The notes beneath the pieces were generated by a model. That model saw nothing but the letters and a program-made list of their open reading frames with translations, was not told where the DNA came from and searched no databases. This document shows positions 1 to 5,552 of a DNA stretch of 5,696 nt, piece after piece (positions within the stretch are counted from its first letter, which is position 1; each line of letters begins with the position of its first letter). The translations under genes and the position numbers were made by a program. This stretch comes from Paracoccaceae bacterium (lineage in GTDB: Bacteria > Pseudomonadota > Alphaproteobacteria > Rhodobacterales > Rhodobacteraceae): positions 1 through 5,696 of the forward strand of contig JAAUPC010000246.1 in assembly GCA_012036325.1 (NCBI GenBank), written 5' to 3'.

Positions 1-185
1 TGCCAGCGGGCAGATCATCGGCATCAGTTTGGGGCATGGCAACCACGACAATGACCACCAGTCCGTAAACCAGCACCGCCCCAAGAAAGATTGCGATGCC
101 GTCATAGCAGCCGCCCACTGGTGCATTCCGCCTGCGCCGGCCCCGCCAGCCCGGCCAAAGCGACTGTCAGCCTTCCACCCCGCAC
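1..185 (-). CDS. Partial small exported/membrane protein, frameshifted, runs off left edge
   Basis: I do not recognise the family. The chosen start is a GTG at 183-185, because a GGAGGG Shine-Dalgarno sequence (192-197) sits 6 nt upstream. The first frame gives a signal peptide (hydrophobic TVALAGLAGPA, cleavage after AQA) followed by ECTSG, then stops at TGA (102-104). If one G is removed from the GGG run at 114-116, reading continues as GGCYDGIAIFLGAVLVYGLV and beyond, a clear membrane segment, and stays open to the window edge. The join resembles the neighbour upstream (251-1168), which has ARA, then ECFSGCGYG, then a membrane segment, so the two may be paralogues. The gap between the two genes is 65 nt on the same strand, suggesting one transcription unit. 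The frameshift may be a real mutation or a sequencing error. The signal peptide and membrane segment are seen in the sequence; paralogy is inferred. Confidence 0.55.
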
Positions 186-191
186 GCCAAA

Positions 192-197
192 CCCTCC
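192..197 (-). promoter_or_regulatory. Strong ribosome binding site GGAGGG
   Basis: GGAGGG on the minus strand, 6 nt before a GTG codon at 183-185. It decides the start of the partial left-edge gene, since no ATG in that frame has a comparable site. Confidence 0.55.
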
Positions 198-250
198 GCC
201 GGACCCTCGGCGCGCAGGTCCGCACAGATCAACGCGGCTTGCAAGTGCGC

Positions 251-1168
251 TTACTGCGCGCAACCCGCTACCAGCGTGCCGTTCGCCCGCAGACACAAAG
301 CCGCTTCCAGCGTCGCCAGATCATAGGGCACCGAATTGCGGCCACCCACCTGACCTTCGGCGAACAGGAAGCCCTCGGTATAGCCCAGATAGCCCAGGTC
401 CAAGAGATCAAAGCGCAGATCGGGGATCGACAGGGTGCCACTGCCCTTCGCCACTGGAGCCATGGCAAGCTCTACCTCAAAGCGGTCCGCAGGCTCTTGC
501 AACGCCGGATTGGCCGCAAAGGCGCGAAAAATGTCATGCCGTTGGCTGCACTCGGCCACCACGACATAGTCGATGCTGGCCGCCGCCGCCTGCCGCTGTT
601 CGGGTGTCAGGCTGCGCACATGATAGCTATAGCCCTTGTAAGGGTTCTCGGCATCCGGGTCCGTCCCGGTCCGCCCGCCGACATGCAAACTCAGCGGCAG
701 GTCGGCAAGGGCGACGGGCTTGGTGAAATCGATCCCCTCAATCGGCCAGGTTGTCAGCACGATGACACCCTTCCCCGCCCAGGCGCGGATATACCGCTCC
801 ACCGGCGGCGGACATTGAAAAAGGTCGCCGCCGATGATGACAAGCGGCGTCCTGTCGGCAAGCCGTGGCAGGGGCCCGGCAAGGTCTCGCGCCTCAAACA
901 CCCGTTGCCGGTGACTGTGCAGGATCGCAATGACAATGGGCGGAACGGCGACGGCCAGGACCGCGGCCCCCACGACCCACTTTATCAGCCAGCCAGCCCC
1001 CAGCTTGACCATCACAAACAGGATCAGGCCGACCAGCGCCAGGCCGCCCAGCACGATGATGGCAATCAGCGTGCCATAGCCGCAGCCGCTGAAACATTCG
1101 GCCCGGGCCGTCGTGCCAAGGCAGGGCAGCACCGCCACCCCGATCAGCATCCGCCGTGCAAGTGTCAT
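251..1168 (-). CDS. Hypothetical exported/membrane protein, 305 aa
   Basis: I do not recognise the family and assign no function. The start is taken at the ATG at 1166-1168 because it opens directly into a signal-peptide-like N-terminus (MTLARRMLIG, hydrophobic core, probable cleavage after ARA at residue 23); the ATG at 1202-1204 would add 12 residues that spoil this and has no nearby Shine-Dalgarno sequence. After ECFSGCGYG come two hydrophobic stretches, about residues 33-56 and 60-83, and then a soluble C-terminal domain of about 220 residues. That domain contains DLFQCPPPVERY, a WPIEGIDF segment and a C-terminal LCLRANGTLVAGCAQ. There are seven cysteines (16, 25, 29, 119, 207, 292, 303). 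If the signal peptide is cleaved, the large domain would lie in the periplasm; this topology is inference. It is the first gene of a probable two-gene unit with the partial left-edge gene, whose N-terminus it resembles. Confidence 0.75.
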   Translation of the reverse strand: MTLARRMLIGVAVLPCLGTTARAECFSGCGYGTLIAIIVLGGLALVGLILFVMVKLGAGWLIKWVVGAAVLAVAVPPIVIAILHSHRQRVFEARDLAGPLPRLADRTPLVIIGGDLFQCPPPVERYIRAWAGKGVIVLTTWPIEGIDFTKPVALADLPLSLHVGGRTGTDPDAENPYKGYSYHVRSLTPEQRQAAAASIDYVVVAECSQRHDIFRAFAANPALQEPADRFEVELAMAPVAKGSGTLSIPDLRFDLLDLGYLGYTEGFLFAEGQVGGRNSVPYDLATLEAALCLRANGTLVAGCAQ

Positions 1169-1224
1169 TCCCGCCCCCAGTCGCTTAGGCGCGACATGGG
1201 ACATGCGAGCACGGCGCGTGGCAA
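1165..1224 (-). CDS. Possible 19-residue leader ORF coupled to the hypothetical gene
   Basis: A TTG codon at 1222-1224 lies 7 nt after a perfect AGGAGG (1232-1237). From it, 19 codons run to a TGA at 1165-1167 that overlaps the ATG of the 305-aa gene as ATGA, the usual layout for translational coupling. The downstream gene itself has only a G-rich stretch before its ATG (GGGGGCGGGA), so coupling would explain how it is translated. Nothing shows the peptide is made, and a short ORF ending in ATGA can occur by chance. Confidence 0.22.
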   Translation of the reverse strand: MPRAVLACPMSRLSDWGRE

Positions 1225-1231
1225 GTCAGGT

Positions 1232-1307
1232 CCTCCTGCCCCAGCTTTGCCAAAGCTTGGGCCGACCGCGCCCCACCTTGCCCGCCCCACCGGGCCAGGG
1301 CAGGAGG
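1232..1307 (-). repeat. Long-range inverted repeat that can mask a Shine-Dalgarno sequence
   Basis: CCTCCTGCCC at 1232-1241 and GGGCAGGAGG at 1298-1307 (plus strand) are perfect 10-bp complements, 56 nt apart. In the minus-strand transcript the upstream arm reads CCUCCUGCCC and the downstream arm GGGCAGGAGG, so the AGGAGG ribosome binding site at 1232-1237 would be paired and hidden. A second hairpin (1243-1257) sits inside the loop. The complementarity is seen; a regulatory role is inferred. Confidence 0.4.
1243..1257. repeat. Perfect short palindrome AGCTTTG-C-CAAAGCT
   Basis: Two 7-bp arms (1243-1249 and 1251-1257) around a single C. As RNA this would form about a 6-bp stem with a 3-nt loop; as DNA it is a compact dyad that a dimeric repressor could bind. 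It lies in the leader of the minus-strand hypothetical gene. Confidence 0.4.
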
Positions 1308-1370
1308 CGTCGAAAGGTTAAGAAACCCTGAACGCCCACAGACAAGTCATTGAAGTTACTTAGTTTACCG

Positions 1371-1389
1371 AAAATGTCCACCGTGGACA
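1371..1389 (-). terminator. Probable intrinsic terminator of dctBD
   Basis: On the minus strand TGTCCA-CGG-TGGACA (1375-1389) forms a perfect 6-bp stem with a 3-nt loop, followed at once by TTTT (1371-1374). It starts 10 nt after the restored dctD stop codon, the expected place for a terminator. The stem is short and the T run only four long, so it may be weak; the dyad could instead be an operator. Confidence 0.5.
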
Positions 1390-1399
1390 GATCATGGCG

Positions 1400-2727
1400 T
1401 CAGACATAGTCGCCCCGGGTCAGCCCATACTTGGCCATCTTCTCGTTCAGGGTCCGGCGCGGCAGGCACAGCTCTTCCATCACCGCCACGATCGACCCCT
1501 TGTGCCGCCGATGGTGTTGTCGATCAGCATCCTCTCGAAGGCCTCGACATAGTCCTTCAGGGGCTTGCCTTCGGTGGTCAGCGCCGGTCCCGCCGCCTCG
1601 TTGTCGGCCATGAGGAGGCTTGCAATCGACCCCGACCCCCGCCGGTTCTGCAAGACCGCCCGCTCGGCGATGTTGACCAGCTGCCGGACGTTCCCCGGCC
1701 AAGGGGCCTGCAGCAGCTGCGCCGCTTCCTGAGCCGTCACCTGCGGCGCATCGCAACCGTATTCCTCGGCAAACTGTTCCGACAGACGGGTGAACAGCTG
1801 CAGGATATCCTCGCCCCGCGTTCGCAGGGGCGGCAACAGGATCGTCATCGCCCCCAGCCGGTAGAAAAGGTCCGGCCGCAGCACAGCCTCCAGCGTGGTA
1901 TCGGGCGCATGCTGGTTGCAGATCGCGATGATCCGGGTTTCGGGCGGCGTGCCCTGATCGTTGATCACCGTCAACAGCCGGGATTGCAGGGCATGGCTCA
2001 GCGCCTCGATATCCTCAAGGCAAAGGGTCCCGCCCCGCGCTTCTTCGATCAGGGGCAGCGCGCCATCCTCACCCGGCCCGAACAGACGCGCGGCAAGCTG
2101 ATCTTCTCCCCAGGCCGCGCAGGAGATGGCGACGAATTTCTTCGACGCGCGCGGCCCCACAGCATGCAGGGCATGGGCCACAAGGGTCTTGCCTGTGCCG
2201 GTTTCGCCATCGATCAGGACGTGGCTGTCGGCCTGTCCGAGGTCCAGGATATCTTCCCGCAGCCGGTCCATCGCGGGCGATGATCCGATCAGTTTCTTGA
2301 TGATGGTCGACCCATCCGACAGCTCCTTGCGAAGCGCGCGGTTGTCCAGCGTCATCCGCCGCGACTGGGTGGCGCGCTTGGCAAGCTCGGTCATCCGGTC
2401 GGGGTTGAACGGCTTTTCCAGAAAATCGAACGCCCCCACGCGCATCGCCTCAACCGCCATCGGCACATCGCCGTGGCCGGTGATCATGATGACGGGCAAG
2501 CCGGAATCCTGCCCCATCAGCCGCTTGAGGAACGCCATCCCGTCCATGCCCGGCATCTTGATGTCGCTGACCACCACGCCCTGGAAATCCGGGCCGATGA
2601 CCTTCAACGCCTCTTCCGCGCTCGCGTAGGTTTCGGTGTCAAAGCCCGACAGGGCTAGCCACTGGCTGATCGACTGGCGCATGTCCGCCTCATCGTCGAC
2701 GATCGCCACTTTCATTGCGCGGGCCAT
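1400..2727 (-). CDS. dctD: C4-dicarboxylate response regulator DctD, NtrC family, frameshifted near 3' end, lacks GAFTGA
   Basis: Cytoplasmic response regulator of the DctB-DctD system. The start at the ATG at 2725-2727 follows a GAGG site (2733-2736), 10 nt after the dctB stop, so the two are co-transcribed. The receiver domain (about 5-120) has D11, D12, phospho-acceptor D55 and K105. The AAA+ domain (about 145-365) has Walker A GETGTGKT (174-181), RPDLFYRLG with the likely arginine finger, and WPGNVRQL. Two departures are plain: the GAFTGA loop needed to contact sigma-54 is absent (LFGPGEDGALPL at 215-226, region about 10 residues short) and Walker B reads LCLEDIEAL instead of the usual LFLDEIG. 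A missing base near 1509-1511 makes the given frame end early (TGA 1480-1482, 415 aa). Restoring it gives RRHKGSIVAVMEELCLPRRT, a normal Fis-like helix-turn-helix, ending at 1400 with about 442 aa. Whether the gene is dead or misread cannot be told here. Confidence 0.9.
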
Positions 2728-2732
2728 TGGGA

Positions 2733-2736
2733 CCTC
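2733..2736 (-). promoter_or_regulatory. dctD ribosome binding site
   Basis: GAGG on the minus strand, 5 nt before the ATG at 2725-2727. It lies in the 10-nt gap after the dctB TGA and picks this start over the in-frame ATG at 2764-2766, which lies inside dctB, and the one at 2713-2715. Confidence 0.55.
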
Positions 2737-2737
2737 A

Positions 2738-4498
2738 TCATTCTGCTGCTTCCTGTTTGTTGCCAAGGATCGGCAATTGCATTTCGAAAACCGCCCCGCC
2801 CCCTTCGCCGTTCCGTGCCGTCAGCCGACCGCCAAGGTCGGTGACAATCCCAGAGGAGATGGCAAGGCCAAGCCCCACCCCCTCACCCGGTTTTTTGGTG
2901 GTGTAGAAGGGTTCGAACAGGTTCTCGAGATCGGTGATCCCGTGGCCATTGTCGCGCACCGTCAGGGTGGCGGTTTCGCCGGCCGACAGGAGGATGTCGA
3001 TCTGCGGGGTTTTCACTTCTTTCGTCGCGTCCAGCGCGTTGCGCAGAAGGTTGATGATGACCTGCTCAAGCCGGATCCGGTCCGCCAGCACCATCACGGG
3101 CTGTCGCGGCAGGCCACGGCTGATCTTGACGACGCGGGCCTTCAACTGCGGCTCCATCATCGACAGCGCCGAGGAGACGCAGGCGCGCAGGTCAACCTCT
3201 TCAAAGGCCTCACCGCCTTTCCTTGCGTAGGATTTCAGCTGCCGGGTGATCGCGCCCATCCGTTCGATCAGGTCGTCAATCCGCTGGAAGGACGACAGCG
3301 CCTCATCCGGGCGCTTGCGCTGCAGAAGAAGACGCGCGCCCGCAAGATAGGTCTTCATCGCCGCCAGGGGCTGGTTCAATTCATGGCTGACCGCCGCCGA
3401 CATTTCCCCCAAAGCCGCCAGCTTGGACGACTGCGCCAGGGTGAGTTCCGCCACGGCGAGGTCTTTCTGCACCTTCTCGCGTTCCGCAATTTCCCGCTGC
3501 AAGCGGACGTTCAGCGCCCGCAGTTCCGCGGATTCACGCTGGAACGACAGCGAGCGTGACCAGGCCCGGCGCGACAGGATGTAGAAGGTGAAGGCCATCA
3601 GAATGGCGAACCCCATGATCTGCAACGCCAGGATCCCGTTCACCTGATCCCGGACTGACCCGTAGGCGGTGAAGGTCTGAATCCGCCAGCCCCGGAACGG
3701 CACCCGCGCCTCGGTGCGCATCACCGCTTCGCCGCGGACATAGGCATCCGGCGGGTCTTGCGCCCAATCTGCGGTCGCCCGCAGCGCCCGCGCAATGGCC
3801 GAGGGCGGATCGCGCAGCGCCAGCGCTTCTTCGACCAAAAGCCCACGCCAGCGCGATTCCGTGGACAGGATCACCCGGCCTTCGCTATCGGTCACCAGGA
3901 CCGCATCCTGCAGGCCTGACCAAGCGCGTTCATATTTCATCAGATCAACCGACACGACGATGACGCCCAAGGTGCGGGCGTCGGCCTGCACCGCCCGGGA
4001 ATAGACAAAATCGAACCCACCCGAATCACGCTTTACCGCTGTGAAGATCGTGTCCTTGGTCCGCTGTGCATCAACGAAATAGGTCTCGTTCCGGTTGCCG
4101 GTGCCCAGCACATTGCGGTTAGTCGCGCCCACCACGCGCCCGTCATTGTCCAAAAGCCGGATCGAGGCGACGCCGATCTGCGCTTGCAGCGCAATCAGCT
4201 TGGCCGAGGTCGACGAAAAATTGCCGTCCCGCAGCGCCTGCACCAGTTCGGGGTCCCGCGACAAAAGCAAGGGCACGACCGAGGTGCGCTGCAGTTCCGA
4301 CATCAGGTTGCCAGTGTAAAGCGCTAGCCGAACCTCGGCCCGGTTGCGGGTGTCGGCGGTGTAGCGATCGGTCAAAAGACGGTTCGAGACCAGCACCACC
4401 CCAATTGCCAGAATCAGGAGGAGCCCCACAGCCAACTTCACGCGCCAGGGCAGGCCCTGTGCGGTTGAGGCAGAGATGGAAGGCTCGGCTTTGGACAT
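2738..4498 (-). CDS. dctB: C4-dicarboxylate sensor histidine kinase DctB
   Basis: Inner-membrane sensor kinase, 586 aa, usual length for DctB. In relatives it senses succinate, fumarate or malate in the periplasm and phosphorylates DctD. Visible layout: short cytoplasmic tail, first membrane segment about residues 21-39, periplasmic sensor region about 42-285 that fits the double-PDC/Cache fold of DctB, second membrane segment about 288-308, and a charged helical linker about 310-350 likely to be coiled coil. The dimerisation and phosphotransfer domain has H372 in SHELNQPLAAMKTYLAG. The ATPase domain shows the N box NLLRNALDA (483-491), DNGHG (516-520), FEPFYTTK (528-535) and GVGLGLAIS (540-548). 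All catalytic motifs are intact. The ATG at 4496-4498 has no strong ribosome binding site, so the start is less sure than the rest. It follows purQ by 46 nt on the same strand and precedes dctD by 10 nt. The periplasmic ligand is inferred from the family. Confidence 0.93.
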   Translation of the reverse strand: MSKAEPSISASTAQGLPWRVKLAVGLLLILAIGVVLVSNRLLTDRYTADTRNRAEVRLALYTGNLMSELQRTSVVPLLLSRDPELVQALRDGNFSSTSAKLIALQAQIGVASIRLLDNDGRVVGATNRNVLGTGNRNETYFVDAQRTKDTIFTAVKRDSGGFDFVYSRAVQADARTLGVIVVSVDLMKYERAWSGLQDAVLVTDSEGRVILSTESRWRGLLVEEALALRDPPSAIARALRATADWAQDPPDAYVRGEAVMRTEARVPFRGWRIQTFTAYGSVRDQVNGILALQIMGFAILMAFTFYILSRRAWSRSLSFQRESAELRALNVRLQREIAEREKVQKDLAVAELTLAQSSKLAALGEMSAAVSHELNQPLAAMKTYLAGARLLLQRKRPDEALSSFQRIDDLIERMGAITRQLKSYARKGGEAFEEVDLRACVSSALSMMEPQLKARVVKISRGLPRQPVMVLADRIRLEQVIINLLRNALDATKEVKTPQIDILLSAGETATLTVRDNGHGITDLENLFEPFYTTKKPGEGVGLGLAISSGIVTDLGGRLTARNGEGGGAVFEMQLPILGNKQEAAE

Positions 4499-4510
4499 GC
4501 GGGCAGAGTA

Positions 4511-4536
4511 GGCTTCGGGCGGGCGCCCCTCAAGCC
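4511..4536. terminator. Hairpin between purQ and dctB
   Basis: GGCTT (4511-4515) and AAGCC (4532-4536) flank a GC-rich centre with further GGGC/GCCC pairing, giving a fairly stable hairpin in the 46-nt gap. On the minus strand it would follow purQ, but there is no T run after it, so it may only weaken read-through, or be structure without a role. Confidence 0.3.
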
Positions 4537-4544
4537 GTTGGCGG

Positions 4545-5213
4545 TCAGGCCAGCGCCATCCCGCCCATCAATGCCGCAAAGAGCGCCCGGCCGTCGTCGC
4601 CGCCAAGAACCGCCTCGGTCGCGCGCTCGGGGTGGGGCATCATGCCCAGAACGCGGCGGTTTTCCGACAAGACGCCCGCGATGCCGGCCATGCTGCCGTT
4701 GGGGTTGTCGGCATAGGTAAAGGCAATCCGGTCATCGCCTTGCAGCCGGGCAAGGCCGTCAGCATCGATGGTGTAATTGCCGTCGTGATGCGCAATCGGC
4801 ACGCGGATCTTCTGGCCAAGGACGTAAGCCGAGGTATAGGCGGTATCCGTTGTGGCCACACGCAGGGTGACGGTCTTGCACAAGAATTTGAGGCCCGCAT
4901 TGCGCATCAGGGCGCCCGGCAGCAGGCCCATCTCGGTCAGGACCTGAAAGCCGTTGCAAATGCCGATGACATAGCCGCCCTGGCCGGCATGGGCGCGGAT
5001 GGCGGTGCTGATCGGCGACTGGGCGGCAATCGCGCCGCAGCGCAGGTAATCGCCGAAGGAAAACCCGCCCGGCACCCCCACCACATCGACGCCGCGCGGC
5101 AAGCTGGTGTCCTTGTGCCAGACCCGCGTCACCTCAAACCCGGCGGCAGTGAAAGCAGTGGCAAGGTCGCGGTCGCAGTTCGAGCCCGGGAAGGTGACGA
5201 CGGCGGCTTTCAT
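4545..5213 (-). CDS. purQ: Phosphoribosylformylglycinamidine synthase subunit PurQ
   Basis: Glutaminase subunit of FGAM synthase (PurS-PurQ-PurL), 222 aa, normal family length. It frees ammonia from glutamine for the ATP-dependent conversion of FGAR to FGAM in purine synthesis, in the cytoplasm. It is a class I glutamine amidotransferase: N-terminal VVTFPGSNCDRD, the nucleophile C86 in GICNGFQVL, and the H194/E196 pair in MMPHPERATE. The start is the ATG at 5211-5213, preceded by GGGGGA; a longer reading in the same frame reaches 5621, but its extra residues are low-complexity and antisense to the flavoprotein gene. The usual upstream partner purS is not here: a divergent gene starts 99 nt away. 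dctB follows 46 nt downstream on the same strand. Confidence 0.96.
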   Translation of the reverse strand: MKAAVVTFPGSNCDRDLATAFTAAGFEVTRVWHKDTSLPRGVDVVGVPGGFSFGDYLRCGAIAAQSPISTAIRAHAGQGGYVIGICNGFQVLTEMGLLPGALMRNAGLKFLCKTVTLRVATTDTAYTSAYVLGQKIRVPIAHHDGNYTIDADGLARLQGDDRIAFTYADNPNGSMAGIAGVLSENRRVLGMMPHPERATEAVLGGDDGRALFAALMGGMALA

Positions 5214-5237
5214 GGACGATTCCCCCTGCAGGACTGG

Positions 5238-5267
5238 TTGGGGCCTGATACCGCATGGCAGGCCCAA
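5238..5267. repeat. Inverted repeat in the purQ upstream region
   Basis: TTGGGGCCTG (5238-5247) and CAGGCCCAA (5259-5267) pair over 9 bp with one bulged G and an 11-nt loop. It lies 25-54 nt before purQ, in the 99-nt gap shared with the divergent flavoprotein gene, so it could be a leader hairpin of purQ or an operator. No clear -35/-10 pair was seen in this gap. Confidence 0.4.
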
Positions 5268-5312
5268 GAGCCACCCCTTGGCGCAAGGCCTGACGGGCGT
5301 TAGGATCACCCC

Positions 5313-5552
5313 ATGTTGTCTGATCCTGCCCTTGCCGACCTGCGCGCCCTTTTGGGGGACCGTCTGTCCCTGTCCACGGCCGTGCTGGCGGAACACGCCA
5401 CCAGCGAAAGCCTGGTGACGGCGGGCCTGCCCGATGCGGTGGCCTTTCCCCGCACGACAGCTGAGGTTGCGGCGCTGGCCGCCTGGTCCTCGGCCTTGAT
5501 CGCGCGATCGGGGTTCCCCGCTTCGCGCCATGCGCTCGCGGATTCTGTGTAG
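5313..5552 (+). pseudogene. FAD-linked oxidase (GlcD / D-lactate dehydrogenase type), 5' fragment, interrupted
   Basis: The ATG at 5313 follows AGGA by 7 nt. Residues 1-55 read like the N-terminus of FAD-linked oxidases of the glycolate oxidase GlcD / D-lactate dehydrogenase family: a short helical lead, GDRLSLSTAVLAEHATSES, then the hallmark DAVAFPRTTAEVAAL that begins the FAD-binding PCMH domain. Full proteins are about 450-480 aa and continue with a segment like VPVIPFGAGTSLEGH carrying the FAD-contacting glycines. Here, after L55 (codon ending at 5477), the frame reads 24 unrelated residues and stops at TAG 5550-5552; the other two plus frames do not resume the family sequence. The gene is therefore cut off by an insertion, rearrangement or assembly join. 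Intact members oxidise 2-hydroxy acids at or near the membrane; this fragment cannot. Confidence 0.7.

Larger units (their letters stand above)
1169..1399. other. Intergenic region with inverted repeats and a possible minus-strand promoter
   Basis: No long gene fits here. On the minus strand it holds, in order of transcription, the dctD terminator (1371-1389), a weak promoter-like pair TTGTCT (1340-1345) and CTTAAC (1317-1322) with 17 nt between, the left arm of a long inverted repeat (1298-1307), two copies of GGTGGGGCG 14 nt apart (1283-1291 and 1269-1277), a small hairpin (1243-1257), and a strong Shine-Dalgarno sequence (1232-1237). The hypothetical gene therefore probably has its own promoter here. 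The promoter match is poor (about 3 of 6 at the -10) and only a suggestion. Confidence 0.4.

Noticed and set aside
29..1321. 430-codon open frame on the plus strand
   Set aside because: It is antisense to the exported-protein gene and is rich in Arg, Pro, Gln and His with no domain, as expected for an empty frame in GC-rich DNA; the minus strand shows signal peptides and membrane helices.
1316..1327. GGTTAAGAAACC as a CtrA or other regulator site
   Set aside because: Only one TTAA half is present, not the TTAA-N7-TTAA pair; the short dyad is too weak to name a regulator.
2636..3559. 307-codon open frame on the plus strand
   Set aside because: Antisense to dctB's kinase domain, whose motifs are all intact; composition is Arg/Gln/His-rich and no family is recognisable.
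4632..5303. 223-codon open frame on the plus strand
   Set aside because: Antisense to purQ, which is complete and has its catalytic residues.
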